A stretch of DNA of 64,000 nt, from contig NZ_JANLOD010000069.1 in NCBI RefSeq assembly GCF_025466085.1, positions 124,001-188,000 of the forward strand, in the 5' to 3' direction. The DNA is from Pseudomonas sp. 14P_8.1_Bac3 (lineage in GTDB: Bacteria > Pseudomonadota > Gammaproteobacteria > Pseudomonadales > Pseudomonadaceae). Below the pieces are notes generated by a model. That model did not search any database. It was not told the origin of the DNA and saw only the letters and a program-made list of their open reading frames with translations. Every line of letters begins with the position of its first letter. The stretch's first letter is position 1. Of the stretch, positions 41,873 to 50,014 are shown in pieces. A program made the translations under genes and the position numbers.

Positions 41873-44641
41873 TTAGTGAGCCTCGTCCCAGTTATTGCCT
41901 ACGCCCACTTCCACCAGCAGCGGTACGTCCAGCTTCGCCGCTTCGCTCATGTGCACGCGAATGTCCCCGCGAACCTGATCGACCAGGTCTTCGCGCACCT
42001 CCAGCACCAATTCATCGTGCACCTGAAGGATGACCCTGGCGTCCAGACCGGAGGTCGTCAGCCAGTTATCCACAGCCACCATGGCTTTCTTGATGATATC
42101 CGCCGCGGTGCCTTGCATTGGCGCGTTGATCGCCGTGCGTTCGGCGCCTTTGCGCAGGGCCGGGTTTTTCGCGTTGATCTCCGGCAGGTACAGGCGTCGA
42201 CCGAAGATGGTTTCGACGAAACCTTGCTCGGCCGCCTGGGCGCGGGTGCGTTCCATGTACTCCAGCACACCCGGGTATCGGGCGAAATAGCGGTCGATGT
42301 AGGCCTGGGATTGTTTGCGGTCCACGCCGATCTGCTTGGCCAGGCCAAACGCGCTCATGCCGTAGATCAAACCGAAATTGATCGCCTTGGCGCTGCGACG
42401 CTGATCCGTGGTGACCTCTGCTAGTTCGACGCCAAAGACTTCGGCAGCGGTGGCTCGGTGCACGTCCAGATCATTGCGGAAGGCGTGCAGCAGACCTTCG
42501 TCCTTGGCCAGGTGAGCCATGATCCGCAGTTCGATTTGCGAGTAGTCCGCCGCTAGCAGCTTGTAGCCTTTGGGCGCGACGAACGCCTGACGAATGCGAC
42601 GACCTTCGGCGGTGCGGATCGGAATGTTCTGCAGGTTCGGATCGATGGACGACAAGCGTCCCGTGGCCGCGACGGCCTGCTGATAGTTGGTGTGGATGCG
42701 GCCCGTGCGAGTGTTGATCTGCTCGGGCAGGCGGTCGGTGTAAGTGCTTTTTAGTTTGCTCAGCGAGCGGTACTGCATCAGCACCTTGGGCAGCGGGTAG
42801 TCCTGTTCCGCCAACTCGGCCAACACCGCTTCGGCCGTCGAGGCCTGGCCCTTGGCGGTTTTGCTGAGGACTGGCAAACCGAGTTTTTCGTACAGGATGA
42901 CGCCCAATTGCTTCGGCGAGCCGAGGTTGAATTCCTCGCCGGCGATGGCAAATGCCTCACGCTCCAGCGCAACCAGCTTCTCGCCCAGCTCCACGCTTTG
43001 AATGCCCAGCAGTTTCGCGTCCACCAGCGCGCCTTGCCGTTCAATCCGGGCGAGCACGGGCATCAGGGGCATTTCGATTTCGTTCAGCACCTTGCCCAGG
43101 CTTGGCGTTGCCGCCAGTTTTTCCTGCAAGGCCAGATGCAGGCGGAACGTGACATCGGCATCTTCGGCTGCATACGGGCCCGCCAGCTCAAGCGAGAGCT
43201 GATCAAAGGTCAGCTGCTTGACGCCCTTGCCGGCGATTGCCTGAATGTCGGTCTTGCTCTGGCCCAGGTACTTGAGCGCAAGGCTGTCCATGTCGTGCCG
43301 GGTGGCGGTCGAATCGAGTACGTAGGACTCGAGCATGGTGTCGTAGGCAATGCCCTGCACCGTGATTCCGTTGTTCTGATCGCCGCCGATTGCGCAGTTG
43401 GCGAGGATGTTGGTATCGAACTTGGCGTGCTGGCCGACCTTCAGCTTGTTCGAGTTTTCCAGCAACGGCTTCAATGCCAGGAGAACAGTGTCGCGATCCA
43501 GCTGTTCGGGCACGCCCATGTAGGAATGGGTCAGCGGAATGTAGGCCGCTTCGTCGGCAGCAACGGAAAACGACAAGCCCACCAGCTGCGCGTGCTGCGC
43601 ATCGGTGCCGTTGGTTTGCGTGACGAACGCGATCAGCGGCGCCTTGTCGAGTTTGCCCAGCCAGGCTTCGAAGCGCTGCATGTCGAGGATGGTTTCGTAC
43701 TTCGCTTCGACCGCGCCCGGCTGCTCCTGAGCAACCTCGACAATCTCCTGGCCTGATCGCTTGGCGTCGCGCTGGTTCTCTTCGAACCAGCTCTTGAACT
43801 CCAGCAGGGTGTAAAGCTCGGCGAGTTTGTCGTGATCGGGCTGACCCATTTTCAGGTCATCGAGCTCGATGTCCAGCGGCACGTCGATCTTGATCGTCGC
43901 CAGCTGATAGGAGAGGAACGCCATCTCCTTGTGCTCTTCGAGCTTGGCCGGCAGGGTTTTTGCGCCACGAATCGGCAGGGTCGGGACTATGTCGAGCTGG
44001 GCGTACAGCTCGGTCAGGCCGCCGTTCACGCCCACCAGCAAGCCGGAAGCGGTCTTCGGACCAATGCCCGGAACGCCTGGGATGTTGTCGGAAGAGTCGC
44101 CCATCAGTGCCAGATAATCGATGATCTGCTCGGGAGCGACGCCGAATTTCTCCTTCACGCCCTCCACGTCCAGCGCGCTACCGGTCATGGTGTTGACCAA
44201 GGTAATGTGGCCGTCGACCAGTTGCGCCATGTCCTTGTCGCCGGTGGAGATGATCACTGGACGGTCGGCCGCGGCGCTGCTGCGGGCCAGGGTGCCGATC
44301 ACATCATCGGCCTCGACGCCTTCGACGCACAGCAGCGGGAAGCCGAGGGCTTTCACGCTGTCGTGCAGAGGCTCGATCTGCACGCGCATGTCGTCGGGCA
44401 TGCTCGGGCGGTTGGCCTTGTATTCGGCGTACATGTCATCGCGAAACGTCCCACCTTTGGCGTCGAATACCACGGCGAACGGGCTGTCCGGGTACTGCTT
44501 GCGCAGACTCTTGAGCATGTTCAGGACGCCTTTGACCGCTCCGGTCGGCAGACCTTTGGACGTAGTCAGCGGCGGCAGGGCGTGAAAGGCCCGGTACAGA
44601 TAAGAAGAACCGTCCACCAGGACGAGGGGGGCTTGGCTCAT
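41873..44641 (-). CDS. polA: DNA polymerase I
   Basis: This is a 922-residue enzyme; I chose the ATG giving MSQAPLVLVDGSSYLYRAFH over a TTG four codons earlier. The N-terminal 5'-3' exonuclease has YLYRAFHALPP and GVPGIGPKTASGLL. A 3'-5' exonuclease-like domain (about 310-500) retains the FDTNILA and DVTFRLHLALQ segments. The polymerase domain has LLAADYSQIELRIMAHL (motif A), RRSAKAINFGLIYGMSAFGL (motif B) and ILQVHDELVLEV (motif C). It fills gaps in DNA repair and removes Okazaki primers. A DnaA box lies in the coding sequence near the C-terminus. Confidence 0.98.
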   Translation of the reverse strand: MSQAPLVLVDGSSYLYRAFHALPPLTTSKGLPTGAVKGVLNMLKSLRKQYPDSPFAVVFDAKGGTFRDDMYAEYKANRPSMPDDMRVQIEPLHDSVKALGFPLLCVEGVEADDVIGTLARSSAAADRPVIISTGDKDMAQLVDGHITLVNTMTGSALDVEGVKEKFGVAPEQIIDYLALMGDSSDNIPGVPGIGPKTASGLLVGVNGGLTELYAQLDIVPTLPIRGAKTLPAKLEEHKEMAFLSYQLATIKIDVPLDIELDDLKMGQPDHDKLAELYTLLEFKSWFEENQRDAKRSGQEIVEVAQEQPGAVEAKYETILDMQRFEAWLGKLDKAPLIAFVTQTNGTDAQHAQLVGLSFSVAADEAAYIPLTHSYMGVPEQLDRDTVLLALKPLLENSNKLKVGQHAKFDTNILANCAIGGDQNNGITVQGIAYDTMLESYVLDSTATRHDMDSLALKYLGQSKTDIQAIAGKGVKQLTFDQLSLELAGPYAAEDADVTFRLHLALQEKLAATPSLGKVLNEIEMPLMPVLARIERQGALVDAKLLGIQSVELGEKLVALEREAFAIAGEEFNLGSPKQLGVILYEKLGLPVLSKTAKGQASTAEAVLAELAEQDYPLPKVLMQYRSLSKLKSTYTDRLPEQINTRTGRIHTNYQQAVAATGRLSSIDPNLQNIPIRTAEGRRIRQAFVAPKGYKLLAADYSQIELRIMAHLAKDEGLLHAFRNDLDVHRATAAEVFGVELAEVTTDQRRSAKAINFGLIYGMSAFGLAKQIGVDRKQSQAYIDRYFARYPGVLEYMERTRAQAAEQGFVETIFGRRLYLPEINAKNPALRKGAERTAINAPMQGTAADIIKKAMVAVDNWLTTSGLDARVILQVHDELVLEVREDLVDQVRGDIRVHMSEAAKLDVPLLVEVGVGNNWDEAH
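42066..42074 (+). promoter_or_regulatory. Perfect DnaA box inside polA
   Basis: An exact TTATCCACA lies within the polA coding sequence. Role unknown. Confidence 0.4.
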
Positions 44642-44715
44642 GAGCAGGATCAACCTTTTCGGCGGGTCCGGCGCTAGAATAGCGGGACCGTTGACGACAA
44701 AGGGACAAGGTTATC

Positions 44716-45006
44716 ATGCGCACACTAAATCGCCTGTTGCTGGCTGGCTTGTTTGTATTCACCCCGTTGGCCGTCATGGCGGCGGATGACGCACCCTCGG
44801 CAGACCCGGACGTCACGATCCGCACGGAAGGCGATAAAACCATTCAGGAGTACCGCCAAAACGGCTTCCTGTATGCAATCAAGGTCACGCCGAAGGGTGC
44901 GCCACCGTATTTCCTGGTGCGCGCGGATGGTACCGATGCAAACTTCATCCGCTCGGATCAGCCGGATATGCTGATTCCGTCGTGGAAGATTTTTGAATGG
45001 AAGTAG
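44716..45006 (+). CDS. DUF2782 secreted protein
   Basis: This 96-residue protein has a signal peptide (1-22, ending VMA-AD). The DUF2782 domain fills the rest, with VTIRTEGDKTIQEYRQNG and YAIKVTPKGAPPYFLV. Function is unknown. It is divergent from polA (75 bases) and 58 bases upstream of thrB in the same direction, as at PA5494-PA5495, where the three genes also occur together. Confidence 0.9.
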   Translation: MRTLNRLLLAGLFVFTPLAVMAADDAPSADPDVTIRTEGDKTIQEYRQNGFLYAIKVTPKGAPPYFLVRADGTDANFIRSDQPDMLIPSWKIFEWK

Positions 45007-45064
45007 TTTCTTAATTTCAATCGGCGTCGGCTCGAGCAGCGGCGCCCGTACTGGCAGTTAAAAC

Positions 45065-46015
45065 ATGTCTGTGTTCACCCCGCTGGCTCGGCCCGAGCTG
45101 GAAACCTTTCTCGCCCCATACGGGCTCGGCCGCCTGCTTGATTTCCAGGGGATTGCCGCCGGTAGCGAAAACACCAATTTCTTTATCAGCCTGGAGCAGG
45201 GCGAATTCGTCCTGACCCTGGTCGAGCGCGGTCCGGTCCAGGAGATGCCGTTCTTCATCGAACTGCTGGACGTGCTGCATGACGCCAACCTGCCGGTGCC
45301 GTACGCCTTGCGCACCACCGACGGCGTCGCCCTGCGCGAACTGGCGGGCAAGCCTGCCTTGCTGCAACCACGCCTGGCCGGCAAGCACGTCAAGCAAGCC
45401 AACGCCCAGCATTGCGCCCAGGTCGGCGAGTTGCTCGGTCACCTTCACCTGGCGACCCAGGCCAGGATGATCAAGCGCAAAACCGATCGTGGCCTGGACT
45501 GGATGCTGGAAGAGGGTAAGCAGTTTCTTTCGCACCTGAATGCCGAGCAGAAAGATCTGCTGGAAAAGGCGCTGGACGAAATCACCCTGCAGAAAGAGAA
45601 AATTCTGGCGTTGCCACGGGCGAACATCCACGCGGACCTGTTCCGCGACAACGCGATGTTCGAGGGCACGCACCTGACCGGGCTGATCGATTTTTATAAC
45701 GCCTGCTCGGGGCCGATGCTCTATGACGTGTCGATTGCGTTGAACGACTGGTGTTCGGATGACGCCGGTTTGATCGACGGACCGCGTGCACGGGCGTTGC
45801 TGGGAGCGTATGCCGCGCTGCGGCCGTTCACCGCGGCCGAAGCAGAATTGTGGCCGACCCTGCTGCGGGTGGCGTGCGTGCGCTTCTGGCTGTCGCGGTT
45901 GATTGCCGCGGAGTCATTCGCCGGGCAGGACGTGTTGATTCACGATCCGATGGAGTTTCAGCTGCGGTTGGCGCAACGGCAAAAAGTCAGCACGCCGTTG
46001 CCCTTCGCCCTTTAA
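45065..46015 (+). CDS. thrB: Homoserine kinase (aminoglycoside-phosphotransferase type)
   Basis: This 316-residue cytoplasmic kinase belongs to the APH-like ThrB II family used by Pseudomonas rather than the GHMP type. Phosphorylation of homoserine is a step of threonine synthesis. The catalytic loop is NIHADLFRDNAMF (Asp and Asn of HxDxxxxN) at about residue 190, followed by GLIDFYNACSG. The ATP region near the N-terminus is IAAGSENTNFFIS. It is followed by a REP pair and convergent with znuA. Confidence 0.95.
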   Translation: MSVFTPLARPELETFLAPYGLGRLLDFQGIAAGSENTNFFISLEQGEFVLTLVERGPVQEMPFFIELLDVLHDANLPVPYALRTTDGVALRELAGKPALLQPRLAGKHVKQANAQHCAQVGELLGHLHLATQARMIKRKTDRGLDWMLEEGKQFLSHLNAEQKDLLEKALDEITLQKEKILALPRANIHADLFRDNAMFEGTHLTGLIDFYNACSGPMLYDVSIALNDWCSDDAGLIDGPRARALLGAYAALRPFTAAEAELWPTLLRVACVRFWLSRLIAAESFAGQDVLIHDPMEFQLRLAQRQKVSTPLPFAL

Positions 46016-46019
46016 AAGC

Positions 46020-46091
46020 TTCGCGAGCAAGCCCGCTCCCACATTTGTTCTGTGTACACCGTTCGAATGTGGGAGCGGGCTTGCTCGCGAA
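46020..46091. repeat. REP pair between thrB and znuA
   Basis: TTCGCGAGCAAGCCCGCTCC.. (46020-46043) and inverted copy (46068-46091), with 24 bases between, located between two convergent genes. Confidence 0.9.
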
Positions 46092-46113
46092 TGCGGACAA
46101 CACGACTTCCGGC

Positions 46114-47043
46114 CTACAACGACTCCAGGCACCCCGCCAGATCATTCCCCAGCTTCTCCAGCACCTGCTCATACCCCTGAGCCGTCGCTGGCGTGTACCC
46201 GCCCAGCGCGTCCAGTTCCGCCAACTTCACCGGCAACCCCGCCACCAACGTTTCGGCCAGGCGCGGACGCAATGGCGGTTCGCTGAACACACAGGTCTTG
46301 CCGACTTCCTGCAATCGAGTACGCATCGCCGCGACGTGCTGCGCCCCCGGCTGCACTTCGGCCGCGACGCTGAACACGCCGGTATGCTTCAGGCCGTAGG
46401 CGTCCTCGAAGTAGTCGAACGCTTCATGGAAGACAAAGTACGGTTTGCCGGCGATTCCGGCCAGCCGCGCCTTCAAGCGCAGGTCCAGCGCATCCAGGCG
46501 ATCGTCGAACGCCTTGAGATTGCTCTGGTAGCGCGCCGCGTTGGCCGGATCGGCAGCGCTCAGGTCTGCGGCCATTTTCGCCGCGATCACCCGAGCGTTG
46601 GCCGGCGATAACCACAAGTGTGCATCGAGGCTGCCGGGACGGTGATCGTGGTCATGCTCGTCGGCTTCTTCGGCGTGGGACTGGCTGTCCTCGGCGAACC
46701 GACGCAATTTCAGCCCCGGCAAATCCTGCACGGCGACGCTCGGCAGCGTACGACCATTCAGCACGCGAGGCAGGAAGCCTTCCATGTCCGGGCCGATCCA
46801 GTAAACCAGGTCCACCGACTGTACCTTCCGTACGTCGGACGGGCGCAGCGCATAGTTATGCGGCGAAGCGCCGGGCGGCAGCAGCACTTCCGGGATCGCC
46901 ACGCCATCCTGCACCGCAGCGGCAATCAGCTGCAGGGGCTTGATGCTGGTGAGGACGCTGACTTCAGCGTGAGCCGGGCCGATGAAGAGAAAACTGGCGA
47001 CAAATGCGACAAAGAAAGAAAAAAGTCGGGACACGATGACCAC
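46114..47043 (-). CDS. znuA: Zinc ABC transporter substrate-binding protein ZnuA
   Basis: This 309-residue periplasmic protein starts at a GTG (a second GTG three codons later is possible). Signal peptide residues 1-26 end at AHA. It has the cluster A-1 fold with the zinc ligands His in GASPHNYAL, His in LDAHLWLS and His in YFVFHEAFDY. The flexible His/Asp-rich loop EEADEHDHDHRPG (about residues 125-137) is typical of zinc chaperoning binding proteins. It faces zur-znuC-znuB across a 57-base divergent promoter region. Confidence 0.95.
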   Translation of the reverse strand: MVIVSRLFSFFVAFVASFLFIGPAHAEVSVLTSIKPLQLIAAAVQDGVAIPEVLLPPGASPHNYALRPSDVRKVQSVDLVYWIGPDMEGFLPRVLNGRTLPSVAVQDLPGLKLRRFAEDSQSHAEEADEHDHDHRPGSLDAHLWLSPANARVIAAKMAADLSAADPANAARYQSNLKAFDDRLDALDLRLKARLAGIAGKPYFVFHEAFDYFEDAYGLKHTGVFSVAAEVQPGAQHVAAMRTRLQEVGKTCVFSEPPLRPRLAETLVAGLPVKLAELDALGGYTPATAQGYEQVLEKLGNDLAGCLESL

Positions 47044-47061
47044 TCGAAGAGGCGAGAACGG

Positions 47062-47074
47062 GTAACATAATAAC
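47062..47074. promoter_or_regulatory. Candidate Zur operator between znuA and zur
   Basis: GTAACATAATAAC matches the core GTTATA-N-TATAAC zinc-uptake box at 9 of 13 positions. It lies in the 57-base region shared by znuA and the zur-znuCB operon. Weak but in the expected place. Confidence 0.4.
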
Positions 47075-47100
47075 GTCTCTCACAACACTCGTCGCCGCTC

Positions 47101-47583
47101 ATGCCTAAAACACCGATTGCCAGCCGTCCCCACGACCACTCTCATTGCGTCCATAGCGCTCTGTCTGAGGCCGATACCCTGTGCGCACGTCAGGGCTTGC
47201 GCTTGACGGCTTTGCGTCGGCGGGTGCTGGAACTGGTGTGGCAGAGCCACAAGCCGCTGGGTGCCTACGACATTCTCGCGGTGCTCAGCGAGCAGGACGG
47301 CCGCCGCGCGGCGCCGCCGACCGTGTACCGCGCGCTGGATTTCCTGCTGGAAAACGGCCTCGTGCACCGCATTTCCTCGTTGAACGCCTTCGTCGGCTGC
47401 AATCACCCGGAGCACGCCCACCAAGGTCAGTTCCTGATCTGCCGCGAATGCCACGCCGCCATCGAACTCGAACAGAAATCCATCAGCGACGCGATCGTCG
47501 GCAGCGCCGGGGAGGTCGGGTTCATCGTTGAGGGCCAGACCGTTGAAGTGGTCGGTCTCTGCTCGGGTTGCCAGGGGGCTTGA
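47101..47583 (+). CDS. zur: Zinc uptake regulator Zur (Fur family)
   Basis: This 160-residue repressor has an N-terminal winged helix (about 20-90, GLRLTALRRRVLELVW and PPTVYRALDFLLENGLVHR). The dimerisation/metal domain has a CRECH and CSGC pair of structural zinc cysteines plus His-rich stretches. In zinc-replete cells it represses znu genes. Its stop overlaps the znuC start by one base, so zur-znuC-znuB form one operon divergent from znuA. Confidence 0.95.
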   Translation: MPKTPIASRPHDHSHCVHSALSEADTLCARQGLRLTALRRRVLELVWQSHKPLGAYDILAVLSEQDGRRAAPPTVYRALDFLLENGLVHRISSLNAFVGCNHPEHAHQGQFLICRECHAAIELEQKSISDAIVGSAGEVGFIVEGQTVEVVGLCSGCQGA

Positions 47584-48368
47584 TGAGCAACGCGTTGATC
47601 CGCCTCGAGCAGGTTGCCGTCACGTTCGCCGGGCAGAACGTGCTGGATAACATCGAGCTGAGTGTCGAGCCGGGGCAGATCGTCACGCTGATCGGCCCCA
47701 ATGGTGCCGGCAAGACCACGTTGGTGCGGGCGGTGTTAGGCCTGTTGAAGCCGGACAGCGGCAGTGTGTGGCGCAAGCCGAAACTGCGGGTCGGTTACAT
47801 GCCGCAAAAACTTCACGTCGACCCAACGCTGCCGCTGTCGGTGCTGCGCTTTCTGCGGCTGGTGCCGGGTGTGGATCGCCCTCGCGCTTTGGCGGCGCTC
47901 AAGGAAGTCGGCGCCGAGCAGGTCATCGACAGTCCGGTGCAAAGCGTTTCCGGCGGTGAAATGCAGCGGGTGCTGCTGGCCCGGGCCTTGTTGCGCGAGC
48001 CGGAGTTGCTGGTGCTGGACGAACCCGTGCAGGGCGTCGATGTCGCCGGTCAAGCCGAGCTGTACAGCTTGATCACCCGTCTGCGTGACCGCCATGGCTG
48101 CGGCGTATTGATGGTTTCCCATGATTTGCATCTGGTCATGAGCACGACCGACCAGGTGGTCTGCCTCAACCGTCACGTCTGCTGCTCCGGTCATCCCGAA
48201 CAGGTGAGCGGCGATCCGGCTTTCGTCGAGCTGTTCGGAAAAAACGCACAAAGCCTGGCGATTTATCACCACCATCACGACCACGCCCACGATCTGCATG
48301 GTTCGGTGGTCACCGCCGCCTCGGCGGCTCAACCCCATGTTCACGGAGATGGCTGCAAGCATGGCTGA
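47583..48368 (+). CDS. znuC: Zinc ABC transporter ATPase ZnuC
   Basis: The start at MSNALIRLEQV overlaps the zur stop by one base. The 261-residue ATPase has Walker A GPNGAGKTT, signature VSGGEMQRVLLARAL, Walker B LLVLDEPVQGVD and switch His in MVSHDLHLV. The C-terminus is His-rich (IYHHHHDHAHD), common in zinc transporters. It overlaps znuB by 8 bases. Confidence 0.96.
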   Translation: MSNALIRLEQVAVTFAGQNVLDNIELSVEPGQIVTLIGPNGAGKTTLVRAVLGLLKPDSGSVWRKPKLRVGYMPQKLHVDPTLPLSVLRFLRLVPGVDRPRALAALKEVGAEQVIDSPVQSVSGGEMQRVLLARALLREPELLVLDEPVQGVDVAGQAELYSLITRLRDRHGCGVLMVSHDLHLVMSTTDQVVCLNRHVCCSGHPEQVSGDPAFVELFGKNAQSLAIYHHHHDHAHDLHGSVVTAASAAQPHVHGDGCKHG

Positions 48369-49149
48369 TTTTCTGCTTTACGCCCTGCTTGCAGGCCTGG
48401 CCCTGGCGCTGGTCGCGGGCCCGTTGGGGTCTTTCGTGGTCTGGCGGCGCATGGCGTACTTCGGCGACACCTTGTCCCACGCGGCCTTGCTCGGCGTGGC
48501 GCTGGGCTTCCTGCTGGATGTCAGCCCGACGGTGGCGGTGACCGTCGGTTGCCTGCTGCTGGCAGTACTGCTGGTGACCCTGCAACAACGTCAACCGCTG
48601 GCGTCCGACACCCTGTTGGGAATTCTCGCACCGAGTACGCTCTCTCTCGGCCTGGTCGTACTAAGCTTCATGCACGAAGTACGGATCGACCTGATGGCGT
48701 ACCTGTTCGGCGACCTGCTGGCGATCAGTCCGACCGATCTGGCATGGATTCTCGGCGGCAGTGCGGCGGTGCTCGCGTTGTTGATCACGTTGTGGCGACC
48801 GTTGCTGGCGATCACGGTGCACGAAGAGTTGGCGCGAGTGGAAGGCTTGCCGGTGCCAGCGCTACGCCTGACCTTGATGTTGCTGATCGCCGTGGTGATC
48901 GCCGTGGCGATGAAAATCGTCGGTGTATTGCTGATCACATCGCTGCTGATCATCCCCGCGGCTGCGGCACAACGCCACGCCCGATCGCCGGAACAGATGG
49001 CGCTGGGCGCGAGCCTGCTGGGTATGCTCGCGGTGTGTGGCGGGTTGGCGTTGTCCTGGTTCAAGGACACCCCGGCGGGCCCGTCGATTGTGGTGACGGC
49101 GGCCGCGCTGTTTCTGCTGAGTTTTGTCCTGCCCCGTCGAGGGGTGTAG
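48361..49149 (+). CDS. znuB: Zinc ABC transporter permease ZnuB
   Basis: This 262-residue inner-membrane protein has about eight hydrophobic segments. The start at MADFLLYALLAG overlaps the znuC end by 8 bases. It contains the ABC-3 permease motif near HEELARVEGLPV and ends with SFVLPRRGV. With ZnuA and ZnuC it imports Zn2+. Confidence 0.96.
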   Translation: MADFLLYALLAGLALALVAGPLGSFVVWRRMAYFGDTLSHAALLGVALGFLLDVSPTVAVTVGCLLLAVLLVTLQQRQPLASDTLLGILAPSTLSLGLVVLSFMHEVRIDLMAYLFGDLLAISPTDLAWILGGSAAVLALLITLWRPLLAITVHEELARVEGLPVPALRLTLMLLIAVVIAVAMKIVGVLLITSLLIIPAAAAQRHARSPEQMALGASLLGMLAVCGGLALSWFKDTPAGPSIVVTAAALFLLSFVLPRRGV

Positions 49150-49186
49150 ACTTGCTCGTTTTTTGCGCAAATAGAGAGTCGCAGGA

Positions 49187-49903
49187 ATGAAGCCGTTCGC
49201 CTCCCGTTATCTGCTCCTTGTCGCATTTTCGCTGCTACTAGGGGCCTGTCAAAGCACGCCACCGGCGGCCCCTGGGGCCACTGATGCACGGGCCACGGCC
49301 ATCGCACAGCTCGAGCAAAGCCTCGCCAGCAGCGAACTGGCCACCGCCGAGGATCAACTGGCGGCGTTGCAGGCCGAGTCACCCAACGATCAATCCCTTG
49401 AGCAATACCAGCGGCAACTGGCCGAAGCCTATCTGCGCCGTAGCCAGATCGTGCTGCAAAAAGGTGATGTGAATGCCGCGGCGACAGCACTGAGCCGTGC
49501 CCGGGCGCTGATGCCCAAGGCGCCGGCACTGACCGGCGGTGTCAACAACGCCATCGTCAACGCGCGCAAGGCTGAGCTGGATAAAGCCGAAGCCGCGCTC
49601 AAGGCGGCAGAAGCCAGGCCGCCGGCAAAGGTGATCGACCCGACCGCGGAAAGCACCACGGTGGCGTTGAACCTCACCGATATGGCCAAGCTTCGTCGGC
49701 AGCTCGATGCGATTGCCGCGGATACGGTGAATTATCAGTGTGACGTGAGCATTCAGGTGCCACGGACCCAGGATTACCCATGGTTGGCCACGTTGCTGAC
49801 CAAGCGGGTGAAGAAGCTGGATTCGGGCTTTGACCTGAATGTGCAGAAGCAGATTGTGCGCAATATCCCGGCACAAATCGTCTTGAGTCCGCGTAAACCC
49901 TGA
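49187..49903 (+). CDS. PA5502-like lipoprotein
   Basis: This 238-residue lipoprotein has lipobox LLGAC (Cys21). The mature part is helical with TPR-like pairs of helices (about residues 38-145, for example LEQSLASSELATAEDQLAAL and SRARALMPKAPALTGG). A C-terminal segment (residues 175-238) ends with QIVRNIPAQIVLSPRKP. No catalytic motif is seen. It follows znuB by 37 bases, as in P. aeruginosa PA5501-PA5502, so it may be co-transcribed; function unknown. Confidence 0.8.
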   Translation: MKPFASRYLLLVAFSLLLGACQSTPPAAPGATDARATAIAQLEQSLASSELATAEDQLAALQAESPNDQSLEQYQRQLAEAYLRRSQIVLQKGDVNAAATALSRARALMPKAPALTGGVNNAIVNARKAELDKAEAALKAAEARPPAKVIDPTAESTTVALNLTDMAKLRRQLDAIAADTVNYQCDVSIQVPRTQDYPWLATLLTKRVKKLDSGFDLNVQKQIVRNIPAQIVLSPRKP

Positions 49904-49909
49904 AAAGCG

Positions 49910-49989
49910 TCGCGGGTAAGCCCGCTCCCCCATTAGACCGCGTTCTTGCGAACAACACGGTCATCTGTGGGGGCAGGCTTACCCGCGAA
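49910..49989. repeat. REP pair, GGGT-type stem, between the lipoprotein gene and katE
   Basis: TCGCGGGTAAGCCCGCTCCC.. (49910-49932) with inverted copy at 49966-49989. The stem is GCGGGTAAGCCCGC; both arms differ from the other pairs yet remain complementary. Confidence 0.85.
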
Positions 49990-50014
49990 GGCGTCCTTGC
50001 TATCGATACATACC

